Notes under the pieces: model-generated | The model's database searches: none | The model's input: only the letters and a program-made list of their open reading frames with translations | What the model was told of the DNA's origin: nothing | Assembly: GCF_024758705.1 (NCBI RefSeq) | Contig: NZ_CP096971.1 | Location: 2,571,501-2,635,500 of the forward strand | DNA: 64,000 nucleotides | DNA from: Sphingomonas sp. SUN019 | Lineage (GTDB): Bacteria; Pseudomonadota; Alphaproteobacteria; Sphingomonadales; Sphingomonadaceae | Direction: 5' to 3' | In this document: one piece after another, positions 56,369 through 63,814 of the stretch | Layout of the letters: every line of letters begins with the position of its first letter | How positions within the stretch are numbered: the first letter of the stretch is position 1 | Made by a program: the position numbers and the translations under genes

Positions 56369-56660
56369 ATGGAAGCGAGCGAGACCATACTGGCGCTACT
56401 CGCCGACCGCGCCGCCGAGGCAACGATCTGTCCGAGCGAGGTAGCTCGGTCATTGGCTACCATGGCTAGCGGGAAGTCATCGGCCGGGGGGGTGGCGCAA
56501 CACGATGCCGGCGGTTCATGCCGCAGTTGACCAGTTAGTGGACGAGGGACTGGTGCGGCTGAGCTGGAAGGGGCGGAAACTCGTGACACGGGCCGGACCA
56601 TATCGGATCGGTCGTTGCGTGCGCAGACGGCGACAGCATCACGTTACGGAAGCACGGTAA
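56369..56660 (+). pseudogene. DUF3253 winged-helix protein, frameshifted at a G7 tract
   Basis: The first part reads ETILALLADRAAEATICPSE, the DUF3253 opening. After a run of seven G at 56486-56492 the frame is lost and a stop follows. One base earlier in the run, the second frame continues WRNTMPAVHAAVDQLVDEGL then VRLSWKGRKLVTRAGPYRIG, the rest of the domain, to TAA 56658-56660. With G6 the gene would be intact. So it is a one-base expansion: true decay, slippage-dependent expression or a sequencing error. Confidence 0.8.
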
Positions 56661-56991
56661 TTCCCGGTTAGCCAAATGGCCTCGTCAACAGCATGAATGA
56701 ATGGCCGCGATTGAGAAATTGAAAGGCCGGACTTGAGCGTTTGATTCTGGTCTAGTTCACCGTATCGACGCCGACGTTCCATAAAACAGACGTGGAGCCG
56801 CAGCTACGCACCCTAGTTCCTGCCGATTGGCAACGCGCGGGCACTTCCTAAACGCCGATATTAGTCCGTCGATGCCAATTGCGCGTGCGCTGATCCGATG
56901 TCGGATTACACGCGCCATGAACGACCAAAAAACGTTTAGCGGGTGGGCGTGAAGCCGTCCAAGATGAAAAAATCCGGCATCGTCGCCGTAT
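56661..56991. other. Intergenic stretch, 331 bases
   Basis: Lower-GC sequence between the frameshifted DUF3253 gene and the end of the minus-strand peptidase operon. Apart from a short hairpin with an A/T run at 56967-56988, nothing is recognised on either strand. Confidence 0.35.
56967..56988 (-). terminator. Possible terminator of the peptidase/PatG-C operon
   Basis: On the minus strand: CGGC, six-base loop, GCCG, then GATTTTTT. The stem is only 4 bp, but the T6 run directly follows it, and it sits just behind the stop of the Cys-rich gene. Confidence 0.45.
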
Positions 56992-57744
56992 CTACCTCAA
57001 GCAACTGTCTTTGCAGATCGGCCCTCCCATGCTGTCAACGCCGCAACACTGCTGGCCTCCGTAACAACATTTGTTTCCGCACGGTGAACCCCCTTCGAAG
57101 AAATAGCAGTTGCTATCAGGGCTCGGAGGCGGAGGCGTGTTTTGGAAGGTGCCCGGAAACTGATTGCACGTGCGACCGTCCAGACAGTAATAGTCGGCCG
57201 GACAACAGATTTCGCCGCAGCATTTTTCGCCTTCAGCACAGCAAACTTGGCCGCAATCCCGTCCCACCGGGCAGCATCCGTCACGGGTGTTTTCGTGCGC
57301 GCCCAGTCCTTTGCACGTCTCGCCATGATCGCAACAGCCGGAGCCTGAAACCCCGGGTGTAGGAATACCGCACACCTTTGGGCAGCATTTGCTTTTCCAC
57401 ACCGGGTTGTCGGGAATCTGGCAAATGCCGAAGCATTCCGCATAATTTGCGTAACAGCCGCCAGTCTCGATCAGCGCCCAAGCCGCAGCACCCGCACACC
57501 CGGTACCAAAGCTGAACAGGCACGCTTCCGCAGCTTCGATCGCGACCTTACCCAGGCAGATGTTGCGCAGATTGTCGCAACGGTCGGTACAGCCGCGACA
57601 TGCGTCTTGCGACGCCTCGCTTGGGATAAAGGCGGGGACGATGGCATCGACTCCCGTCGATATCGACAACGTCGAAGCGGCCACACGGTATGTCCTCTGG
57701 CTCCTGTAGAATGATGCTTCGGCCGTGAAGGAGGGAGTGCTCAT
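56992..57744 (-). CDS. Cysteine-rich protein with granulin-like CC pairs
   Basis: 250 aa with 34 cysteines, all after residue 48, including eight CC pairs. The segment SGCCDHGETC then DGCCPVGRDCGQVCCAEGEK then CCGEICCPADYYCLDGRTC has spacing reminiscent of granulin modules. The first 48 residues are cysteine-free (SFTAEASFYRSQRTYRVAAS and on) and could be a leader. There is no classical signal peptide, and a hydrophobic AAAWALIETGG lies near 90. The start overlaps the PatG-C gene stop (ATGA). It may be the substrate of the operon's peptidase or a metal- or disulfide-rich surface protein; neither is proven. Confidence 0.8.
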   Translation of the reverse strand: MSTPSFTAEASFYRSQRTYRVAASTLSISTGVDAIVPAFIPSEASQDACRGCTDRCDNLRNICLGKVAIEAAEACLFSFGTGCAGAAAWALIETGGCYANYAECFGICQIPDNPVWKSKCCPKVCGIPTPGVSGSGCCDHGETCKGLGAHENTRDGCCPVGRDCGQVCCAEGEKCCGEICCPADYYCLDGRTCNQFPGTFQNTPPPPSPDSNCYFFEGGSPCGNKCCYGGQQCCGVDSMGGPICKDSCLR

Positions 57745-58694
57745 GATCTGCCCCCATATTCGTAAAAGGGCGCCATTTTAGTGACGAGAAACGGAAACTC
57801 CTCCGTGACATCCACGCGCACATAGAATTGCTCCCGGAAGTCTGTTTTCCGATTGGCGTAGCTGAAAATGACATCGACCATATGGCGCATTTGGCTAGCT
57901 GCGACCGGCCGCGTTCCGACTGATGATAAAGAATAGTCGTTCGCAAATTGCTCAGCTGCTCGGTGATAGATCACCGGATAGCGCATCGCCAGATAATTCA
58001 ATGCACGATGTTCGTCTGTTGCGCCCATGTTGTCTGTCATTTGCATGATGCGCGTGAAGAGCTCATCAGCCGCCGGGCCGAACTGCTTCTCATTCATTCG
58101 GTCAGGCTTGGGAATTGCCGCTATAAGCGCGGTCCGATCGAATGAATAAATCTGGTCAAATACCAGGACAGGCACCATTAATCCGTTGCAAATAGAAACG
58201 GGAGCGATTGGCCCGCGGACGCCGATGACAACATCAATATCATTCGCACTTTTGGCGGGACGAACGGCGTCCATAAGAACTTCGAGGTCAACCGGGTCGC
58301 GGGGAAGCACAAGATAGCTTTCGAGCCCCTGGATATCGAGCACCCAACACAATTGACGCAACAGGTACCGGTTTTCGCGTCGGCTCAACGTTTCATGAAG
58401 AACCTGGTGATCGGATCTGCCTGCCGTTTCAGCACGTCCCGCAGCCTGAGCGAATTCCTTCTCGACAGCTAAATTCGGAAATCGCGCTTCGATCCGTCCA
58501 ATGGCATATACGTGGGGAGCGGAACTCCGCGTCGCGGATTGCTCCGCGGCAGCGTCCGGGTCGCCACATGCCGCGCAGCCCGCCTGCGGGGTGACAGTAC
58601 CGGATGCCTGCGACATCCCAGGCGGCGGCATGGTCTGGCTGCCAACTAAGGATAGTTCGTCCAAGGGCGTTCCAGCATCGAGTTGCTCGTTCAT
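57741..58694 (-). CDS. Stand-alone PatG C-terminal-domain protein
   Basis: 317 aa. From about residue 60 it matches the C-terminal domain of the cyanobactin macrocyclase PatG, as I recall that family: VYAIGRIEARFPNLAVEKEF, QLCWVLDIQGLESYLVLPRD, DIDVVIGVRGPIAPVSICNG and DVTEEFPFLVTKMAPFYEYG. The function of that domain is not established even in cyanobactins. The N-terminal 60 residues are flexible and hold a Cys pair (GCAACGDP). ATG 58694 is preferred over 58799 because GAGGAACGG lies upstream and the longer form would overlap the previous gene. The subtilisin-like half of PatG is encoded separately at 58942-59826. Confidence 0.83.
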   Translation of the reverse strand: MNEQLDAGTPLDELSLVGSQTMPPPGMSQASGTVTPQAGCAACGDPDAAAEQSATRSSAPHVYAIGRIEARFPNLAVEKEFAQAAGRAETAGRSDHQVLHETLSRRENRYLLRQLCWVLDIQGLESYLVLPRDPVDLEVLMDAVRPAKSANDIDVVIGVRGPIAPVSICNGLMVPVLVFDQIYSFDRTALIAAIPKPDRMNEKQFGPAADELFTRIMQMTDNMGATDEHRALNYLAMRYPVIYHRAAEQFANDYSLSSVGTRPVAASQMRHMVDVIFSYANRKTDFREQFYVRVDVTEEFPFLVTKMAPFYEYGGRS

Positions 58695-58732
58695 GATCCC
58701 GTTCCTCTTCACGAAGGGCTTGAACTGACGCT

Positions 58733-58945
58733 TTACCGTTTTGGAGAGAAAGACAGCCACCGATTGAGAGATTCCGCACGGCGGCTGCACCCCCCGCAAG
58801 GCTTCACGCCGATGTATGAACTGGCGCGCTTAATAACGTCGCCAAGGCCAACCTCTTCGTCAATGAGAAAACCCGGCAATCGAACGCGGCCTGATTTCGC
58901 GGCCGTCACGAAAGGGTCCGACTGATCGTCGCTATTCTTGGTCAT
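58733..58945 (-). CDS. 70-aa protein with C-terminal CGGC motif
   Basis: Small acidic-then-basic protein: VRLPGFLIDEEVGLGDVIKR, then SYIGVKPCGGCSRRAESLNR and WLSFSPKR. The CGGC pair followed by RRAxxLN is a pattern I have seen in short bacterial proteins and phage-tail termini; I do not know its function. It starts inside the stop of the peptidase gene (ATGA). Its size and its place beside a maturation-type protease make it a candidate precursor peptide, a thiol carrier or an accessory protein. Confidence 0.78.
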   Translation of the reverse strand: MTKNSDDQSDPFVTAAKSGRVRLPGFLIDEEVGLGDVIKRASSYIGVKPCGGCSRRAESLNRWLSFSPKR

Positions 58946-59826
58946 GCCGTCCGCCCTTCCAAAAAAGTCGCCGACAGACGGCGATATGCGGCCGAGGCGT
59001 CGAGTAAGGGGGGGACGACTGAAGAGCGCCGTGCATGGGGCACGCCGAGCAGAGCTGATCGGATTTCGGTCGCAGTCGCCATCGGGAATTCGGACCACAG
59101 CAATGCAATGGTTCCGACGACGAATGGAACCGCCACGCTCGTCCCTTGAAGCTCAATAGCGGACTTCTCAACCCCAAGACCGAGGACGCCTTCGCCCGGT
59201 GCCCGCAAACCTCTCCGGCCGACCGAATTTCCAAAGTTCGACTCGATTGTCGGAAGGCCGTTCTTGTCGCATGCGACTACAGGGATGACGCCTAGATGGC
59301 GCGTCAAAGCCGTACTGCCCAATGTCATTCGATTGCCGGCGGCGGCGACCACGATCACGTCATGACGGACCGCGAAGTCGAGCGCATCGCGCAACGCATT
59401 CTCCCCCTCGACGGAAGACCTGTCAAAGCTGGCGCTCAAATTCAGCACGCGAGCACCGGCATCGACGCAAGTGATGATCGCTAATGAGAGATCAAGCAGC
59501 GTCCCAGCGGCCGCATTGTTGCCGCTGCTTGGTGACGTTGCGAATATCGGTCGCGTCAGGACGGTGCATCCCGGACAAATTGCGGGCGCGACCGATCCAC
59601 GCTTTGCGCATAAAATGCTGGCGATGAAGGTTCCGTGCAGACAGGCCGCACCGCTCCCCGGTGCACAAATCATCCCCGTCGGACCGGACAATTCTCTTAG
59701 CTGAGCGTCGGCAAGATCGGGATGCCCTTGATGTACGGGTCCATCAATCAGCCCGATCTTGACAACCGGGCTTCCCACACCGCGCCGCATGAGATTGCGC
59801 AGCCCGACCAGATCGAGTGCTTCCAT
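58942..59826 (-). CDS. Subtilisin-like serine peptidase, PatA/PatG type
   Basis: 294-aa S8 peptidase without signal peptide, so probably cytoplasmic. The catalytic set is complete: Asp28 in GLIDGPVHQGHPDL, His64 in CLHGTFIASI, oxyanion Asn165 in VVAAAGN and Ser230 in GTSVAVPFV. The short form and the aspartate motif IDGPV resemble PatA/PatG cyanobactin proteases rather than secreted subtilisins. Six or more cysteines are scattered in the chain (for example ICPGC). First gene of a four-gene coupled operon with the CGGC, PatG-C and Cys-rich genes. GGAG lies 8 bases ahead of the ATG. Confidence 0.9.
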   Translation of the reverse strand: MEALDLVGLRNLMRRGVGSPVVKIGLIDGPVHQGHPDLADAQLRELSGPTGMICAPGSGAACLHGTFIASILCAKRGSVAPAICPGCTVLTRPIFATSPSSGNNAAAGTLLDLSLAIITCVDAGARVLNLSASFDRSSVEGENALRDALDFAVRHDVIVVAAAGNRMTLGSTALTRHLGVIPVVACDKNGLPTIESNFGNSVGRRGLRAPGEGVLGLGVEKSAIELQGTSVAVPFVVGTIALLWSEFPMATATEIRSALLGVPHARRSSVVPPLLDASAAYRRLSATFLEGRTA

Positions 59827-60470
59827 GACGACGTCTCCGAGAAAGAGACAAGGAACTTAGGTGGGTCTAAATTGATTCGTCGGCTTGGACGTACGCAAAG
59901 CTATGCGCGTTCATTATGTGCGTAGCCTAAAAAAGGCGCGATTTAAAGAGAAAGCTGCTACACAAACAAACAGCCTGCTCTAGCTGCGCGCAGATCGTTC
60001 CCGTGAATTGTTGAACGGCTAGCTGCCAGCCTTGCTCGTTCAGAATGTCCGGCTCCTGGCCTCATCAGCTTGGGCGTGCTCGGCTTCTCGGTCGGCGACC
60101 ATTATTGGCATCGTGGTGACAGAAAAGTGCGGCTGCTTTGCCCGGAGGGCGGGGGTGGATCGGGTCCGGCCCGTCGCGGATGGTGCTTCACCAACGCGGC
60201 GCTGGGAGAACTTGGATCGCCAGTCACCGTAGTGCATGAGCCGGTCCAGCGCGGCTCAGTCGAGAAATTCGCAATCGTCCATCAGGTCCGCAAGGGGAAT
60301 AAGACCCATGTCGGCGCACACGCCGTAACGCTGCGCTTGGCGCCGGGGCCGTTTCTCGGGAGCCCCGCCGAAGTCGCCGCGCACGTCGGCATTCACGCCG
60401 AGGCAGTGATGAACAAGGGTCCGAAGTTGAGATGCCGATATGATGCTCCCGACGTCCAGCATCGTCGCGA
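59827..60470. other. Promoter region of the peptidase operon and remnant DNA
   Basis: The first 150 bases are AT-richer and should hold the minus-strand promoter of the peptidase operon. From about 60030 the sequence is GC-rich and open in several frames on both strands, but no frame gives a recognisable protein. It looks like decayed DNA next to the MFS fragment. Confidence 0.4.
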
Positions 60471-60690
60471 CGCCAGCGCGGAGACGCCCCAGAAGGACGC
60501 ACGCCAACCGAGATGTTCGCCCGCCCAGGTCGCAATCGGCACACCGATCACATTCGCGATTGTCAGGCCCATGAACCTCGCCGCCACCGCGCCTGCGCGG
60601 CGCTCGGCCGGCGCCAGGCTGGCCGCTACGACCGAGCCAACACCGAAAAAGGCGCCATCAGCTCGCGACGCGCGAGCAAGCGAAAGCGTT
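60471..60690 (-). pseudogene. MFS (AraJ-like) transporter fragment
   Basis: The translated piece ADGAFFGVGSVVAASLAPAE then ANVIGVPIATWAGEHLGWRA is the TM4-TM5 region of AraJ-type efflux permeases, including the GVPxGTxxGxxxGWR motif. Sequence on both sides is unrelated and no start or stop belongs to it, so only a small internal piece survives. Confidence 0.7.
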
Positions 60691-60792
60691 CGGCTTCCAG
60701 TGCGCATTCGTCGAACTGTTTCACACCGAGGGCAGGGCTTGACCCACGGTGCCTACCGCATTTTTCTAGGCGCGGGCGGCGGGCAGGGCGAG

Positions 60793-60909
60793 TTGACGCG
60801 CCGTTCCTGCCTACGCTGCCGCTCCGCCTTCGACAGCCACGGCGTCGGCAACCGCCTGTGCGCGCCCTGCCGGATGAAGCTGGCGGACGCGAGCCCGTAC
60901 GCGGTGTGA
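60793..60909 (+). CDS. 38-aa zinc-finger-like peptide
   Basis: Starts at TTG 60793 with AGGGCGAG just upstream: TRRSCLRCRSAFDSHGVGNR then LCAPCRMK. Two CxxC pairs 15 residues apart make a small zinc ribbon; short proteins with this CLRC...LCxxC pattern are frequent in alphaproteobacteria. Function unknown. The start is uncertain because the frame is open far upstream. Confidence 0.55.
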   Translation: MTRRSCLRCRSAFDSHGVGNRLCAPCRMKLADASPYAV

Positions 60910-60986
60910 AGGCCGCACCCTTGACATTTGCACGACGATGATTCACTTTTTGTTCACAGATTGGTCCACATGAAGGCGACGAGCCA

Positions 60987-61208
60987 ATGAGCCGCAATTC
61001 GCCCAACCTGACCCTGAGTCTGCCCAAGTGCTGCCACTGCGGCCGTCACTGGCGGCCCGCTGAGGGAGTCGTCGCGGATCAATCACACTGCAAGAAGTGC
61101 GCGGACGATCGGCAGTCGGTCGCGGCTTCTAGCCTCGGTCTCAAGCGGATCACGCCAGCGGACCTGTCGGGCCGCTTCCTTCTGCCAAGACGCCTCAGGG
61201 CGAGCTAG
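60987..61208 (+). CDS. 73-aa zinc-ribbon protein
   Basis: LSLPKCCHCGRHWRPAEG then HCKKCADDR gives a CxxC/CxxC zinc ribbon; the C-terminal half is basic (LLPRRLRAS). ATG 60987 has only weak upstream purines. It is convergent with the kinase gene and overlaps its end by 4 bp. Function unknown; nucleic-acid or protein binding is plausible. Confidence 0.6.
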   Translation: MSRNSPNLTLSLPKCCHCGRHWRPAEGVVADQSHCKKCADDRQSVAASSLGLKRITPADLSGRFLLPRRLRAS

Positions 61209-62236
61209 ACACCGAAGAACGCCTCCAGCCCCCTCACCGCATCTGCGCGGCTCTCCACTCCGCCCGAATTGGCCAGCGTCTTGTTCTGGCCTGCCCCGGT
61301 CGGCTCACTCCAGGCCTGCCACTCATGTTTGCGGGGAGACAGTCGCTTCCACTCAGCCACAATCCGGCGCTTGCCCTTAATCTGCTCCCAACGGATCAAG
61401 TCCTTCGCTACCGTCGTCTCCCACAACGGCAGCGTCGGGACGTTAGCGAGCGCCTTTAGTGCTTGGGCTGCGTTTTGGTAGCGGGCCGTATCGTCATCGT
61501 TGAGCATCTTGCGGATAGCGCGGCGCCAAGCCTTTGGAATGTGCGGAAGCCATCGCAGCGTCTCCGCAAACCCGCCATGCCTGACAATGTCTCGGGGGTC
61601 CGGTCCCTCTTCGTACCAGACCTGCCCGTGCAGCAGCCGGCATAGCGTCATGCCCAACGCCCATACGTCCGACTTGGCGCTGGTCCCCTTACCGTTCCAC
61701 ACCTCGTAGGCGATGTGGTCGCTATACCCCGCCTGCGAGGCGTAGCCGAGCACAAGATCGTCGGTTACGAGGCCAAAGTCGCTGATCTGGGCCTCGCCTT
61801 TGCCGTTCAGCAGGATGTTGGCGGGCTTGATGTCGCGGTGGACCATCCCGCGTGTATGCATGGCGCTAAGGCCCATCAGGACGTCATTGCCGACCTTGCG
61901 CACGGCCGAGAGGGTCATTGGCCCGTTCTCGAAGGCCGATTGCAGCGACCCGCCCGGGCAAAAGGCCATGCAGATGACGATGCTGTCCCCGCCCGGGGCT
62001 TCAGCTACATAATGGACCTGAACGACGTTACGATGGGTGGCCTTGGCTAAGTTGCGTGCCTCGTTAGAGCATCCCGCCTTGTATTCAGCCCATCGAGCGT
62101 CATCGTGGTACAGCTCTCTCTTGATGACCTTGATCGCGACTTCGCCGTGCGCCGGGTCTTCGCCAATGTATACCTCGCCAAAGGCCCCGTTGCCTAGCTT
62201 CGCTCCCAGCTTCAGGTCGGAAACGTAGTCTGCCAT
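61205..62236 (-). CDS. Eukaryotic-like Ser/Thr protein kinase
   Basis: 343 aa. A complete kinase domain: glycine loop LGNGAFGEVYIG, Lys36 in VAIKVIKR, catalytic Asp135 in VHRDIKPANILL, DFG at 153-155 and DVWALGMTLCRLL. The C-terminal 80 residues are extra (RWEQIKGKRRIVAEWKRLSP and on) and may bind a partner. No membrane helix. ATG 62236 overlaps the stop of the upstream gene (TGATG), so the pair is co-translated. Lower-GC codon use than the core genes. Confidence 0.9.
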   Translation of the reverse strand: MADYVSDLKLGAKLGNGAFGEVYIGEDPAHGEVAIKVIKRELYHDDARWAEYKAGCSNEARNLAKATHRNVVQVHYVAEAPGGDSIVICMAFCPGGSLQSAFENGPMTLSAVRKVGNDVLMGLSAMHTRGMVHRDIKPANILLNGKGEAQISDFGLVTDDLVLGYASQAGYSDHIAYEVWNGKGTSAKSDVWALGMTLCRLLHGQVWYEEGPDPRDIVRHGGFAETLRWLPHIPKAWRRAIRKMLNDDDTARYQNAAQALKALANVPTLPLWETTVAKDLIRWEQIKGKRRIVAEWKRLSPRKHEWQAWSEPTGAGQNKTLANSGGVESRADAVRGLEAFFGV

Positions 62237-62709
62237 CAGGCGTTCCTGGCCGCAATCAGCAGCATCGCCGCCTCTCGGCTGAGTTTCCGCAGCGCTCCGC
62301 CTTCCGTCTTGTCCGCCCAAAAAGCGTCATCGGCCAAGTACTCGTCCACCTTCCGATCGCCATAAGTGCGGCTGATGACTGCCTTGGACTGCGCCTTGAC
62401 CGGGCAATGGGAGGCCGCTGCTGCTATCACCACGCCGCGAACCTCCGCGCTGAGCAAGAAACCGAGGGTGGCGGGCCCCTTGCCCGCCACGGCGCTCGCC
62501 TTCACCACAACCCCGTCGATGCCGTTCTCCTTGACGTAGTCGGCGCACTGCTGGTGCAGCACGTTGTACGCCTCCGAGCGGTCGCCCTTCTGTACTCGCC
62601 AAGTGTCGTCGGCGTTGATTACAATCGGTCCGTCGTCATCGGGTATCGTAGCATCGACCACGACCACCGCCTCCTTGGAGGCTGTGAGCCCCAGCCATCG
62701 CGCTGTCAT
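62236..62709 (-). CDS. Kinase-coupled small protein, possibly RuvC/RNase H fold
   Basis: 157 aa. The layout is suggestive of a RuvC-like fold: an opening WLGLTASKEAVVVVDATIPD (strand-turn-strand), then a helix (EAYNVLHQQCADYVKENGID), then a strand GVVVKASA, then LSAEVRGVVIAAAASHCPVK. Catalytic acids are not certain. I do not recognise the family by name. It is encoded directly upstream of the kinase and overlaps its start by one base, so the two products probably act together. Confidence 0.7.
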   Translation of the reverse strand: MTARWLGLTASKEAVVVVDATIPDDDGPIVINADDTWRVQKGDRSEAYNVLHQQCADYVKENGIDGVVVKASAVAGKGPATLGFLLSAEVRGVVIAAAASHCPVKAQSKAVISRTYGDRKVDEYLADDAFWADKTEGGALRKLSREAAMLLIAARNA

Positions 62710-62879
62710 GCAAAACCCCGTTATCGTTATTGCGCTCTGATACAACGGGCTAGCGGTGCTGGGAAGCAATGGGATACAAACCGGGGCTAGCCCAAGCAAT
62801 CTCGCGCCGACGCGCCATTAGACGAACGGCGTCTCGTAACCCCGCCCGTAACCCCGAAGGGTGCTGTGTTATGAAAAAC

Positions 62880-62954
62880 TGGAGCGGGCGAAGGGATTCG
62901 AACCCTCGACCCCAACCTTGGCAAGGTTGTGCTCTACCCCTGAGCTACGCCCGC
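62880..62954 (-). tRNA. tRNA-Gly(GCC)
   Basis: Cloverleaf on the minus strand: acceptor arm GCGGGCG/CGCCCGC, discriminator T and encoded CCA; D-arm GCTCAGGGGTAGAGC; anticodon stem-loop with GCC in the loop CTTGCCAAG; T-arm with GGTTCGAATCC. 75 nt including CCA. It marks the border between core DNA (regulator/kinase genes) and the accessory region at lower coordinates. Confidence 0.97.
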
Positions 62955-63103
62955 TCTGGCGCCTGTGCCCGGACGGTCCGGGCTGGGTGAGGCGCGGCCA
63001 CTAGCACCGGGTTCCGGCATTGCCAAGCCCCATCTATTCGCGATCCTTCGGCGTGCGCGACCGCGTTGACCAGCGGGGCGTTTCGCGACTAACCGAAAGG
63101 GGA

Positions 63104-63814
63104 ATGACCGCACCCACCATCCTGCTCGTCGAGGACGACCCTGCGCTCCGGATGCTGACAGCGCGCGCGCTACAGGAAAACGGCTTCACGGTGCGCCCGG
63201 CCTCCGCCGCGCCCGAAATGTGGCTGGCGCTCGATGCCGGGCCGGTCGATCTGGTGCTGCTCGACATCATGCTGCCGGGCACCAGCGGGATCGATCTGTG
63301 CCGGTCGCTGCGCCAGAAGAGCGACGTGCCGATCATCTTCATGTCGGCGCGCAACAGCGAGACGGACCGGGTCGTGGGGCTGGAGTTGGGCGCGGACGAT
63401 TACATCGCCAAGCCGTTCGGCGTGCGTGAACTGGTCGCGCGGGTGCGGGCGGTGCTGCGCCGCCCCGCGCTCGATCGTCGATCGGGCGAGGGCGATTCGG
63501 GGTTGCTGAAGTTCGACGGCTGGACCGTGAATATGCCGCGGCGAGAGTTGACCTCGCCAACCGGAGCGTCGGTCGATCTGACGGGGGCGGAGTTCGACCT
63601 GCTGGTCGTGCTGTGCGATCACGCGCAGCGCGTCATCGCGCGCGAACGCCTGATCGAACTATCGCGCACGCGGCTGGGCGACAGTTCGGACCGCAGCATC
63701 GACGTGCTGGTCAGCCGGCTCAGGCGTAAGCTGTCGAGCGCGGGCCATGCCGCGCCGATCGTGACGGTGCGTGGCGTAGGGTATATGCTGAACGTGCCCG
63801 TCGAACGGACGTGA
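63104..63814 (+). CDS. OmpR/PhoB-type response regulator
   Basis: 236 aa. Receiver with EDD at 10-12, phosphoacceptor Asp54 in LVLLDIMLPGTSG, Ser in FMSARNS and Lys in DDYIAKPFGVREL. Winged-helix output with LTGAEFDLLVVLCDHAQRVI and the wing VRGVGYMLN. ATG 63104 has AAAGGGG upstream. Its stop overlaps the GTG of the sensor kinase gene, a standard pair. Its target genes are not evident. Confidence 0.94.
   Translation: MTAPTILLVEDDPALRMLTARALQENGFTVRPASAAPEMWLALDAGPVDLVLLDIMLPGTSGIDLCRSLRQKSDVPIIFMSARNSETDRVVGLELGADDYIAKPFGVRELVARVRAVLRRPALDRRSGEGDSGLLKFDGWTVNMPRRELTSPTGASVDLTGAEFDLLVVLCDHAQRVIARERLIELSRTRLGDSSDRSIDVLVSRLRRKLSSAGHAAPIVTVRGVGYMLNVPVERT

Noticed and set aside
60070..60909. 279-codon plus-strand frame over the MFS fragment
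   Set aside because: Most of it is antisense to the MFS remnant and has no domain; only the last 38 codons form a plausible zinc-ribbon peptide, annotated separately.
62236..62954. Integrase or attachment-site pair at tRNA-Gly
   Set aside because: No recombinase gene is present, and no second copy of the tRNA 3' end was found by eye, so no attachment site is annotated.
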